From Gammaproteobacteria bacterium (GTDB taxonomy: Bacteria > Pseudomonadota > Gammaproteobacteria > GCA-001735895), in contig JANTFY010000047.1 of assembly GCA_024763185.1 (NCBI GenBank), positions 1 through 11,998 of the forward strand: DNA of 11,998 nucleotides, given 5' to 3'. Every line of letters starts with the position of its first letter. Position 1 is the first letter of the stretch. The position numbers were made by a program, and so were the translations under genes. Of this stretch, positions 1 through 7,296 are shown piece by piece. The notes under the pieces are model-generated. The model was not told the DNA's origin, made no database searches, and saw only the letters and a program-made list of their open reading frames with translations.

Positions 1-12
1 TCACCCGTGTAT

Positions 13-30
13 TCCGCAGAAAACTGCGGA
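13..30. repeat. Perfect hairpin, 7-bp stem and AAAA loop
   Basis: TCCGCAG and CTGCGGA flank the loop AAAA. No T-run follows on either strand, so it is not a convincing intrinsic terminator on its own. It may fall inside the end of an upstream gene. Confidence 0.5.
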
Positions 31-43
31 GCAGTCGGGTAAG

Positions 44-77
44 AAGTATAACGGGGCCCCGATTTATCATACTTTTT
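44..77 (+). terminator. Possible weak terminator of an upstream gene
   Basis: AAGTAT (44-49) and ATACTT (69-74) form an outer inverted repeat around the palindrome CGGGGCCCCG (52-61), and TTTTT (73-77) follows. The inner palindrome can pair only three bases around a GGCC loop, so the fold is poor. The call rests on the T-run and the position after the stops of the incoming plus frames. Confidence 0.25.
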
Positions 78-96
78 GATCAGATCCTGATCAAAA
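74..96. promoter_or_regulatory. Perfect 10-bp dyad with three GATC sites, operator-like
   Basis: TTTTGATCAG, spacer ATC, then CTGATCAAAA: 20 of 20 dyad bases pair. GATC occurs at 78, 83 and 89. As RNA the flanks are U before and A after, opposite to an intrinsic terminator, so a protein-binding site is more likely. The half-sites resemble FNR half-sites (TTGAT/ATCAA), but the 9-base gap is not the 4-base FNR gap. It lies about 105-130 bases upstream of the candidate sigma-54 element at 202-218, a usual distance for an enhancer-binding activator. Confidence 0.4.
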
Positions 97-201
97 TCTA
101 GTGGTTTTGTCATATTTATCAAAAAGGAGAGTCCGGGCTTTGTCAGAAGAGGATCATTGTAAAAAATAAGACATTATTAAAAATGACTTAAATCAAATCT
201 C

Positions 202-218
202 CTGGCAACGGCAAGGCA
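202..218 (+). promoter_or_regulatory. Candidate sigma-54 (RpoN) promoter for the pomA operon
   Basis: CTGGCA at 202-207 matches the -24 element and GCA at 216-218 matches the -12 element. The invariant GG (204-205) and GC (216-217) are exactly 10 bases apart, as RpoN requires. AG replaces the usual TT before the -12 GC, and CG after TGGCA is missing, so the match is partial. Transcription would start near 229, leaving a 5' leader of about 135 bases. RpoN control of motility genes is known in Vibrio and Pseudomonas. The same bases also contain three GGCAA repeats (204, 210, 215), so chance remains possible. Confidence 0.35.
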
Positions 219-351
219 ATCCTAAAGCGGACCTGAGCTGTATCAAGTATTTGTAAATTGCCGCGAACTCAAACGTCTCAATAAAAATGATAAATTTTCA
301 TATCGATTGGAATATCGTCTACACTCATAAAAAATAAAAAACGATTGTTTC

Positions 352-356
352 AGGAG
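352..356 (+). promoter_or_regulatory. Ribosome binding site of pomA
   Basis: AGGAG sits 8 bases before the GTG at 365 and supports that non-ATG start. Confidence 0.6.
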
Positions 357-364
357 CCTCTTTA

Positions 365-1120
365 GTGGATATCGCAACTCTGGTCGGCATCATCGCTGCA
401 TTCGGCATTATCGGTGCATCGATTGGCATGGGCGGCCCCTTCATTATTTTTGTTAATGTACCGTCAATACTGGTAGTCGTAGGTGGTACATTTGGCGTGA
501 CCTTGATGCGTGTCACCCTGGCCGACTTTCTGGGTTCATTCAAGGTCGGCATGAAGGCATTTTTGTACAAACTCGATAATCCTTCCGAATTGATTGAAGA
601 AGCCGTGGAAATGGCCAACATCGCCAGAAAAGAAGGCCTGCTAGCACTGGAAGGACGTGATATCAGCAACCCTTTTCTACAACGCGGTATCGGCCTGTGT
701 ATTGATGGCCATTCACCGGAGATCGTCAACAACCTGTTATCCAAGGATATCAACCTGACGATTGAGCGCCATACCAAGGGCGCCGACATGTTCAAGGCCA
801 TGGCCACCTATGCACCTGCCATGGGCATGATCGGTACCCTGATCGGTCTGGTACAGATGTTATCCAACATGAGCGATCCGGCTGCGATCGGGCCAGCGAT
901 GGCAGTTGCCCTGCTGACCACATTGTATGGCGCCGTTATTGCCAATGCATTCGCTTCACCACTGGCGGAAAAATTAATCCTGATCAGCGCTTCGGAAAAA
1001 CTCAACAAGGCATTGATTCTGGAATCCATCTCGGCCATCCAGGACGGAACCAATCCCCGGGTCATGCAGCAGCTACTGAATGCCTTCCTGCCGGAAAGCA
1101 AACGCCCGGAAGATGACTAA
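365..1120 (+). CDS. pomA: Flagellar stator subunit A, PomA/MotA family
   Basis: Inner-membrane subunit of the flagellar stator, the ion channel that turns ion flow into torque on FliG. At 251 aa it has PomA length, shorter than E. coli MotA (about 295 aa). Two N-terminal membrane segments (about 3-22 and 28-48), a cytoplasmic loop, then two more (about 148-168 and 176-197). In the loop, R88, K89 and E96 fall at the positions of the rotor-contacting charges known for Vibrio PomA. The channel motifs PAMGMIGTL with T158 and AVALLTTLYGA with T185/T186 match the threonines linked to sodium coupling in PomA. Position 148, Asp in Vibrio PomA as I recall it, is Thr here. The GTG start at 365 has a good ribosome binding site and puts MDIATL where PomA has a similar start. 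pomB follows after 15 bases. Sodium as coupling ion is inference. Confidence 0.95.
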   Translation: MDIATLVGIIAAFGIIGASIGMGGPFIIFVNVPSILVVVGGTFGVTLMRVTLADFLGSFKVGMKAFLYKLDNPSELIEEAVEMANIARKEGLLALEGRDISNPFLQRGIGLCIDGHSPEIVNNLLSKDINLTIERHTKGADMFKAMATYAPAMGMIGTLIGLVQMLSNMSDPAAIGPAMAVALLTTLYGAVIANAFASPLAEKLILISASEKLNKALILESISAIQDGTNPRVMQQLLNAFLPESKRPEDD

Positions 1121-1135
1121 ACAGGATCACAGCAG

Positions 1136-2032
1136 ATGAGCGAAGAAAACGACTGCCCGGTCTGCGAAGAGGGCCTGCCCCCCTGGCTGGCCACCTTTGC
1201 CGACCTGATGTCTCTGCTAATGTGTTTTTTCGTGCTGTTGTTATCCTTCGCAGAGATGGATGTGCTCAAATACAAGCAGGTGGCCGGTGCCATGAAACTG
1301 GCCTTCGGCGTACAGCGTGATGTCAAGGCCACCGAAATTCCAAAAGGTACCAGTGTCATTGCCCAGCAGTACAGCCCGGGTAAACCGACCGAGGTAACCC
1401 CACTGGAAATTATGCGTGAAAAAACCACGGATGATACCAAGACCAACCTGGATTATACCGACTCCACAAGCCGCAACGATCAGTCCCTGGCCACGGCAGA
1501 AGCTATTGCCGCCGCCCATGCGCAACAGATGGCCAAGGAGGAAGCTGAAGAACTGCAGAAAGAACTGGCCTCGGCGATTGGAGACGGCCTGCTCGAAGTC
1601 GAGGGTTTTAATGATCGTGTATTAATACGCATTCGTGAGAAAGGTTCTTTTGGCTCAGGTAAAGCCGACCTCAAACCGGCATTTAAACCGATTCTTGAAC
1701 AGATAGCAGCCGTACTAAAGCAAAGAGATGGCCACTTTATTATTGCCGGTCATACCGATGACATCCCCATAGAAACCAAGCAATTTAGATCCAACTGGGA
1801 CCTGTCTGCCAAACGTGCAGCCTCCGTGGTTCATTTTTTCATCCTGCAGGGCATCGATCCTGAGCGCATGGAAATACGAGCGCATTCGGATAACCAGCCG
1901 CTGGTTCCGAACGACAGCTGGGAAAACCGGGCCACCAACCGCAGGGTTGAAATCAGCGTGTTACACGGCAATGTAGAATCCATCCAAATGGGTGATCCTG
2001 CCGAAAATGTAGACTATGTAAAGGATCAATAA
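1136..2032 (+). CDS. pomB: Flagellar stator subunit B, PomB/MotB family with OmpA domain
   Basis: Partner of the preceding gene product; anchors the stator to peptidoglycan. A short cytoplasmic N-terminus with CPVC (C7, C10) leads into one membrane helix at about 18-39 containing the ion-binding aspartate D23 in TFADLMSLLMCFFVLLLSF, very close to Vibrio PomB. An amphipathic plug-like stretch follows at about 44-60. Then comes a flexible linker (60-150) with an Ala/Glu-rich helical part near 119-146. Residues about 160-276 are an OmpA-like peptidoglycan-binding domain with HTDDIP (D208), SNWDLSAKRA (R227) and ENRATNRRVEI. AGGA lies 9 bases before the ATG. The stop is 2 bases before the PilZ gene, so translational coupling is likely. 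All key residues are present, so the product should be functional. Confidence 0.95.
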   Translation: MSEENDCPVCEEGLPPWLATFADLMSLLMCFFVLLLSFAEMDVLKYKQVAGAMKLAFGVQRDVKATEIPKGTSVIAQQYSPGKPTEVTPLEIMREKTTDDTKTNLDYTDSTSRNDQSLATAEAIAAAHAQQMAKEEAEELQKELASAIGDGLLEVEGFNDRVLIRIREKGSFGSGKADLKPAFKPILEQIAAVLKQRDGHFIIAGHTDDIPIETKQFRSNWDLSAKRAASVVHFFILQGIDPERMEIRAHSDNQPLVPNDSWENRATNRRVEISVLHGNVESIQMGDPAENVDYVKDQ

Positions 2033-2034
2033 AC

Positions 2035-2616
2035 ATGAAAGAACGTCGTCGCTTTTTTCGTATTGAAGATATTGTTGGTCTTAAAACCGAAACTATCGAG
2101 CAACCACAACTGGAACAGAAGCTGAAATCCTTCTGGAATGACCAGCACCAGTTTTCACTACGCAATGAATTCAATTACAAACTGGAACAACACCAGGCTG
2201 ACTTGCAGAAAATCAAAACCAAAATGCCGGAAGTGGGACGCTACCTCGGCATTTTGCAGGAACAGCTGGATATCCTGACCGACAAACTGCTTCAGGACGA
2301 GGACAAATTCACCGAACTGGAAAAACAGGTAAACCTCAGCGCCCAGGGCATTTCTTTTTTTGCGGATGAATCTGTAAACACGGGCGACATCGTCGAATTA
2401 CACCTTAAACTGTTACCCGGACGTCAGCAGATCGTGGTTTTTTCACGGGTCATCGAATGCATCAAGGTTGATGATAAACAGGGCAAATACAAGATCGCGC
2501 TGGACTTCGAACACATACACGAAGCAGACCGGGAAATTCTGGTCAAACACGTACACGGCAAACAGCTGAAAGCGCTGGGCGCTTCACGTTTTGAAGAAAC
2601 TGACAACCCTGAATAA
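2035..2616 (+). CDS. PilZ-domain protein with helical insertion, likely c-di-GMP receptor
   Basis: 193 aa, soluble, no signal peptide. The two parts of the PilZ c-di-GMP site are visible but far apart: ERRRFFR at residues 3-9 (RxxxR-type) and NLSAQG at 100-105 (N/DxSxxG). About 90 residues between them (10-99) are highly charged and look helical, with hydrophobic heptad spacing around 48-98. The rest (106-180) reads as the beta-rich PilZ barrel. Long helices in a PilZ protein recall the tetrameric Xanthomonas XC6012 type, but that comparison is from memory. AAGGA lies 9 bases before the ATG, and the gene starts 2 bases after pomB. That neighbourhood suggests a stator regulator like YcgR or FlgZ, slowing or swapping stators at high c-di-GMP; this role is inference. 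Confidence 0.85.
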   Translation: MKERRRFFRIEDIVGLKTETIEQPQLEQKLKSFWNDQHQFSLRNEFNYKLEQHQADLQKIKTKMPEVGRYLGILQEQLDILTDKLLQDEDKFTELEKQVNLSAQGISFFADESVNTGDIVELHLKLLPGRQQIVVFSRVIECIKVDDKQGKYKIALDFEHIHEADREILVKHVHGKQLKALGASRFEETDNPE

Positions 2617-2640
2617 GTAAAAATCCGGTTGTTCTGATAC

Positions 2641-4089
2641 ATGTCGTTACAACAAGCGAATAAATGGCTGGATACACATTCGCTCACCATCCCTGCCCTT
2701 GCCGCCCATAAACAGGCCATTGACGAACTACTTGAACAGGAACAACTTTCCCATGAACTGGTTCCACTGGCGGCGCATGATACCGGCCTGTTGCTGAACA
2801 TTTTAAGCGCGGTCAATGAACGCCGTGGTGCAGGCAGCGGACGGGATATCGTGGAATCACCACAGGCCGCGATTGCCCTGCTGGGCGAAAAGGTTTCACA
2901 TGAAATATTCAAAAATGCGCCAGTCGCCGAAAAACAACTGACCAACCCCGAACAACTGTTTGCCTTTTTGCAAATCATCAATCGTAGTTACCATAACGAG
3001 ATACAGGCAACTTCGTGGGCCATTGAAAATGGCCACAAGCAAATCGATCAGATAAAAGTCATGGCGTTGCTGGCCTACAGCGGAGAACTGCTATGCTGTT
3101 TGTATGACTTTGACACCTATCTGCAATACCTTGTCTCGGGAGCGAACTCACAGGCTGCGCTGCAAGCCTTCGGCTTTCAATTCCCACACTTGACCGAAGC
3201 ACTTTGCCAGCGCCTGAACCTACCCGACCTGTTAACCCGGTCTTTGCCACACAGTAACGACCCGGGTGTGCGCGCACAGTTGTTAAGATTCACCGCCCGC
3301 CTTTGTGACGTATGCGAATCCGGTTGGTATAACGATTCGATGCTGGCAGTCTTTACTGAATTTGCCGAATTTCTTGACCAGCCGGTCGATCAGGTTATGG
3401 CCAGAACCCATCAGTTCTCCATCACTTCTGCACGCCAATCCCCTATCGAAAATGCCTGGCAACCCGCGGCCCGCTTGATATTGATTTCGGACCAACACAG
3501 GCAGCCCCTGTCCCGACAACAGCAACAGATTGAATCTAAAACAGATGCGACGGCTTCCGTTCATTCCGATGACAATCCCAAAACCTCAACGCCTGACGTT
3601 TTCGAGCGCATCAAAAAAATGGTTAAACAGGCGGATGTAAGCCAGTCCGATATCCTTAATGCCTGCCTGAAAGGCCTGTTCGAAGATATTGAACTGTCCA
3701 AGGTCAGCCTGATGCTGCTGTCCAAAGACAAGCAAACCCTGCAGAACCGCATGGTCATAGGTATCGATCAGCAATCCCCCTTCAGGCGTTACAAAATTGC
3801 TCTGCAACAATCGGGCTTGTTGAAACTTCTTATGCAAAAACCCCAGGCTATATGGATAAACCCCAACAATATAAAAAAATACCAGCAACTCATTCCGCAA
3901 AGCCTGCAGGCCAGTATCATGACCCACGATTTTCTGGCCATGTCACTTTTTATTGGTAACCAACCCATCGGACTGGTCTATGCCGATCGTAGCAACACCC
4001 CGCAAACACTGGACCCGGCCACCTTTACCCGCTTCAAACAATTGATCTCTTTAACCAGTAAAGCTTTGACATTGTTATCAAAAAGATAA
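2641..4089 (+). CDS. HDOD-GAF regulatory protein
   Basis: 482 aa, soluble. Residues about 15-230 read as an HDOD domain, the non-catalytic relative of HD phosphohydrolases found in signalling proteins: an all-helical stretch with ILSAVNERRG, SPQAAIALLGEKV and VMALLAYSGELL. A polar linker rich in Gln, Ser and Thr (about 285-318) joins it to a GAF-like domain at about 335-480, recognisable from SLMLLSKDKQTLQNRMVIGI and LFIGNQPIGLVYADRS. No output domain such as GGDEF is attached, so it probably works through a partner. It starts 24 bases after the PilZ gene with no clear ribosome binding site, and a permease gene follows after another 24 bases. HDOD proteins next to c-di-GMP and motility genes are common, but the partner and ligand here are unknown. 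Confidence 0.8.
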   Translation: MSLQQANKWLDTHSLTIPALAAHKQAIDELLEQEQLSHELVPLAAHDTGLLLNILSAVNERRGAGSGRDIVESPQAAIALLGEKVSHEIFKNAPVAEKQLTNPEQLFAFLQIINRSYHNEIQATSWAIENGHKQIDQIKVMALLAYSGELLCCLYDFDTYLQYLVSGANSQAALQAFGFQFPHLTEALCQRLNLPDLLTRSLPHSNDPGVRAQLLRFTARLCDVCESGWYNDSMLAVFTEFAEFLDQPVDQVMARTHQFSITSARQSPIENAWQPAARLILISDQHRQPLSRQQQQIESKTDATASVHSDDNPKTSTPDVFERIKKMVKQADVSQSDILNACLKGLFEDIELSKVSLMLLSKDKQTLQNRMVIGIDQQSPFRRYKIALQQSGLLKLLMQKPQAIWINPNNIKKYQQLIPQSLQASIMTHDFLAMSLFIGNQPIGLVYADRSNTPQTLDPATFTRFKQLISLTSKALTLLSKR

Positions 4090-4113
4090 CAATCAGTAAA
4101 AACTGGTTTAACA

Positions 4114-4872
4114 ATGGATTTTGATTTATTACACATAGTGACTCTGCTGGTGCTTGGCTACATCGCTGGCATCATCAATACCCTGGCGGGTGGCGGGTCC
4201 AACCTGACACTGCCGGCGCTGATGATTTTCGGCATGCCTGCCGATGTGGCCAATGCCACCAACCGGGTGGGCATCTTTTTACAGACGTTGTGGGGGGCCA
4301 AAGGCTTTCATGGCCACGGTGAGTTACCCCTGCACGATGTCAAAAGTATTTTCATCCCTTTATCCATCGGTGGTTTAATCGGTGCGCTGGCTGCCTCCTA
4401 TGCTCCGGTACTTTATTTAAAACCCGTGTTACTGGTCACCATGATTACCATGTCGTTGATCATTCTGATTAAACCCTCGATCGTACTACCCGAACCCGGC
4501 ACACTTCCCCGACGGGTCAGCCAAACACCCTCCTCCTGGGTCATGTTATTTATTTCCGGTTTATATGGCAGCTTTGTACAGGCGGGTGTCGGCTTTGTTT
4601 TAATCATGGCGCTGGCCGGAACTCTACGTTACGACCTGGTTAAATCCAATGCCCTCAAGTTGTTGTGCACACTGGGATTTACCAGTATTGCCCTGGTCAT
4701 TTTCATTTTGCGCGATCAGGTACGTTGGCTACCCGGTCTTATTCTCGCTGTCACCATGATGATGGGCGCCCATCACGGGGTAAAGTTTGCCGTCAAAGCC
4801 AACCCGCAATCACTTAAATGGTTCCTGTTTATCATGACCCTGTGCGGCAGCGGCGCAGCATTTTATTTCTGA
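4114..4872 (+). CDS. TauE/SafE family membrane permease
   Basis: 252 aa integral membrane protein with about seven or eight hydrophobic segments (roughly 6-24, 30-40, 80-98, 102-120, 140-168, 180-198, 206-228, 234-252). Family signatures are clear: GGGSNLTLPAL at 26-36 followed by VANATNRVG at 45-53, and in the second half YGSFVQAGVGFVLIMAL near 151-167 and VKSNALKLL near 176-184. The family exports or imports small sulfur-containing or organic anions such as sulfite, sulfoacetate or taurine-derived compounds; the substrate cannot be read from sequence. In a probable sulfur oxidiser sulfite export is reasonable but unproven. It lies in line with the upstream genes (24-base gap) and has no clear ribosome binding site. 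Its place in a motility and c-di-GMP cluster is unexplained. Confidence 0.85.
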   Translation: MDFDLLHIVTLLVLGYIAGIINTLAGGGSNLTLPALMIFGMPADVANATNRVGIFLQTLWGAKGFHGHGELPLHDVKSIFIPLSIGGLIGALAASYAPVLYLKPVLLVTMITMSLIILIKPSIVLPEPGTLPRRVSQTPSSWVMLFISGLYGSFVQAGVGFVLIMALAGTLRYDLVKSNALKLLCTLGFTSIALVIFILRDQVRWLPGLILAVTMMMGAHHGVKFAVKANPQSLKWFLFIMTLCGSGAAFYF

Positions 4873-4922
4873 TAGGCTATACTTTTTAGTCAGCTATATA
4901 CATTACCAGCTCACGACTAAGC

Positions 4923-7253
4923 ATGGACACAGAAATACATGGAAAATCGAGTAATCTGGTTTTTCGCATCCTGATACCCATAGCATTGACCCTCATAATT
5001 CTACTGGGCATAGGTATCTATACTTCCCAGAAACAGTTTGATAACTCGCTATCCGATCACGTCTCCCACCAGGTCAACGCTTTTTCAGAGTCCTTTCTAT
5101 CGCAAATTGAACATCAAACGCATATTCTGGAATCCACGCTGCTGTTACTCAAGGATCACCAGGAAATAACCAAGGCTTTTGAACAACGCGATAAAAAGGC
5201 GTTGTTGCAGCTCAGCCAACCGCTGTTCAAGAGCATTCTTCACAAACTGCATATCAGCCATTTTTACTTCACTGACCTGCAAAGAGTGAATTTTCTGCGC
5301 GTGCATGACCCGGACAGATCCGGCGACCTGATAAACCGGCTGACCACAATAGCGGCTGAAAAAAACAACAGCGCCAGCACTGGCATCGAACTGGGCCCGC
5401 TGGGCACACTGACCCTGCGTTCCGTATCCCCCTGGTTTAATGCAATGGGCAATAAAATCGGTTACATCGAACTGGGCATTGATATCAGCCAGATATTAAG
5501 ACAAGATTCCGAAATCAATCACCTCGGGCTATTGCTGCTGATTCAAAAAAACCTGTTATCTCAGCAGCTGTGGGAACAGGGACAGGAAGTGTTTGGCGGC
5601 GCATCCGACTGGAACCAGTTTGATGATTTTGCCATGTCACGTGAGCACTGGCTGAGCGAGCCGCTATTGGAGAATATGCCGGAGCTTGCCGTTATCATGC
5701 ACTCCGCGCCGGGCAGTGGGCCACTACACAAACTGGGAGACGCTACCTACCGTTGGCAATCCATTCCGGTCAGGAGTTTGGGTAACCAGGAGACCGGTCA
5801 CATAATTATTGCAGCGGATGTCAGCGACTGGATAAATAACTACCATACTAAGGCCATTAAAACCATCACGGTCTATGTACTGGTATCGGTCATCCTGATA
5901 CTCGTTTTATATCGCTATATCCGGCGCTTACAAAACGCGGAAACAGATTTGTATAAATCGATGCAACAGCTGCATCAACTCGCCTCTTACGACCAGTTGA
6001 CGCAATTACCCAACCGACAAATGTTTATCAATGAAGTGGAACAACGGCTGGAAGAATCTACGCGATTCAAACAACAGTTCGCCATCTGTTTCATAGACCT
6101 CGATAACTTCAAGATGATAAATGACACCATGGGCCATGAACAAGGTGATACGCTATTACAGAGCCTGGCTCAAATCCTGCGTAAAAATATTCGTGAATAC
6201 GACATCCTGTCGCGCTTTGGTGGTGACGAATTTGTCTTGATCATGCCCCACACGGATGCAGAAAACGCCGTGACGATCGTCGAAAAACTGCTGCAGGATT
6301 CAGCCAGGCCTTTCATTATTCAAAATCAGGAAATTTATATTACGCTGAGCATAGGCATCAGCATGTTTCCACAGGATGGTTCCGATAGTGATACCCTGTT
6401 ACGACATGCAGATGCCGCCATGTACCAGGCCAAGGAAGCCGGCAAAAACTGCTTTCGTTTTTTCACCTCAAGCATCAATCAAAAACTTCAGCGCCAGCAA
6501 ACTATCGAGTCACGACTCAGAAATGCCATTAAGAAAGATGAGCTGCAACTGGTTTACCAGCCACAATTCGATTTAAAGACTGGAAAGCTTTGTGCCTGCG
6601 AAGCTCTGTTACGCTGGCTTCCTGAAGAGGGTGAGCTCATCTCCCCCGCTGAATTTATTCCGGTAGCGGAAAAAACGGCACTCATTAATGACATCGGCAA
6701 CTGGGTATTTGAGCAGGCCTGCCAGCAACGCCTGGCGTGGAAAAAAAGCGGGCTGGATATCCGAATCGACATCAACCTGTCGGGACGACAACTGCGTTAC
6801 AACAATATCTATCAATTTATCAGCCATGAGCTCAGCAAACATGGTCTCGACTTTGGCGATATCGGCATCGAATTAACTGAAAACAGCCTGATAGAGGCGG
6901 ATGAACACCTGATAGAAAGCATGACCTATCTCGTAGAACAGGGCACCCAGATTGCTATCGATGACTTTGGTACCGGTTATTCCTCGCTGAGTTATCTGAA
7001 AAAATTTCCGGTAACGACCGTTAAGATTGATCAATCGTTCGTGCGCGACGCCCCTGAAGACCCGAATGACCGGGCCATCATGGCCGCTATTGTGGCCATG
7101 GGCCATAGCCTGGGGCTACAGGTTATTGTTGAAGGCATAGAAAGCCAACAGCATGAACAGATCGCGCGTGAGATCAGCTGTGACCTGGCCCAGGGTTTTT
7201 ATTACCAAAAACCCAAACCGGCCGATGAAATCGATATACGTCAGACTATTTAA
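4923..7253 (+). CDS. Membrane GGDEF-EAL protein with Cache-like sensor (c-di-GMP turnover)
   Basis: 776 aa. TM1 is at about 11-33, a periplasmic domain at about 34-312, TM2 at about 313-332, then GGDEF (355-512) and EAL (530-770). The periplasmic part resembles a double Cache sensor of the dCache_3 type, with FLRVHDPDRSGD near 124-135 and GIELGPLGTLTLRSVSP near 154-170. The synthase motif RFGGDEF (G433-F437) is intact, with an inhibitory I-site REYD at 424-427, five residues upstream. The phosphodiesterase half has EALLR (E560), N618, E650, DDFGTGYSSL (D680, D681), K701, EGIE (E737) and QGFYYQKP, so both activities look possible. The ligand is unknown. The 50-base gap upstream has TATACT at 4878-4883 but no matching -35 and no strong ribosome binding site. 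It is the last plus-strand gene before the convergent junction. Confidence 0.92.
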   Translation: MDTEIHGKSSNLVFRILIPIALTLIILLGIGIYTSQKQFDNSLSDHVSHQVNAFSESFLSQIEHQTHILESTLLLLKDHQEITKAFEQRDKKALLQLSQPLFKSILHKLHISHFYFTDLQRVNFLRVHDPDRSGDLINRLTTIAAEKNNSASTGIELGPLGTLTLRSVSPWFNAMGNKIGYIELGIDISQILRQDSEINHLGLLLLIQKNLLSQQLWEQGQEVFGGASDWNQFDDFAMSREHWLSEPLLENMPELAVIMHSAPGSGPLHKLGDATYRWQSIPVRSLGNQETGHIIIAADVSDWINNYHTKAIKTITVYVLVSVILILVLYRYIRRLQNAETDLYKSMQQLHQLASYDQLTQLPNRQMFINEVEQRLEESTRFKQQFAICFIDLDNFKMINDTMGHEQGDTLLQSLAQILRKNIREYDILSRFGGDEFVLIMPHTDAENAVTIVEKLLQDSARPFIIQNQEIYITLSIGISMFPQDGSDSDTLLRHADAAMYQAKEAGKNCFRFFTSSINQKLQRQQTIESRLRNAIKKDELQLVYQPQFDLKTGKLCACEALLRWLPEEGELISPAEFIPVAEKTALINDIGNWVFEQACQQRLAWKKSGLDIRIDINLSGRQLRYNNIYQFISHELSKHGLDFGDIGIELTENSLIEADEHLIESMTYLVEQGTQIAIDDFGTGYSSLSYLKKFPVTTVKIDQSFVRDAPEDPNDRAIMAAIVAMGHSLGLQVIVEGIESQQHEQIAREISCDLAQGFYYQKPKPADEIDIRQTI

Positions 7254-7266
7254 TGGCAATCACGTT

Positions 7267-7294
7267 CAGCCTTAAAGGCGGTATTTGCAGGCTG
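7267..7294. repeat. Inverted repeat in the convergent junction, possible weak terminator
   Basis: CAGCCT (7267-7272) pairs with AGGCTG (7289-7294) across 16 bases, and a near-palindrome GCCTTAAAGGC overlaps at 7269-7279. It lies between the stops of the GGDEF-EAL gene (7253) and the small minus-strand gene (7297), where a shared terminator is expected. No T-run follows on either strand, so intrinsic termination is doubtful. Confidence 0.3.
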
Positions 7295-7296
7295 CA

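Larger units (their letters stand above)
1..364. other. Leader/intergenic region upstream of pomA
   Basis: No gene could be assigned here. All three plus frames entering from the left edge close within about 100 bases (the first stop is TAA at 40-42), so the 3' end of an upstream gene may lie in the first 40-100 bases, but I recognise none of the tails. The stretch holds a short hairpin at 13-30, a GC palindrome at 52-61, a perfect 10-bp dyad at 74-96, a sigma-54-like element at 202-218, and an AT-rich run from about 270 to 350 just before the pomA ribosome binding site. A 16-codon ORF at 287-337 has no ribosome binding site and is not called. Confidence 0.6.

Noticed and set aside
74..96. 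FNR box
   Set aside because: The half-sites look right (TTGAT and ATCAA), but the spacing is 9 bases rather than 4.
74..96. Intrinsic terminator
   Set aside because: T-run precedes and A-run follows the stem on both strands, the reverse of a terminator.
181..250. c-di-GMP-I riboswitch upstream of a c-di-GMP-related operon
   Set aside because: The region has GGCAA repeats but lacks the conserved GACGCAAAGCC-type core and the tetraloop receptor pairing expected.
287..337. 16-codon ORF in the pomA leader
   Set aside because: No ribosome binding site, AT-rich and very short; nothing supports translation.
4878..4900. Sigma-70 promoter before the GGDEF-EAL gene
   Set aside because: TATACT and TATATA occur, but no -35 element lies at a proper distance.
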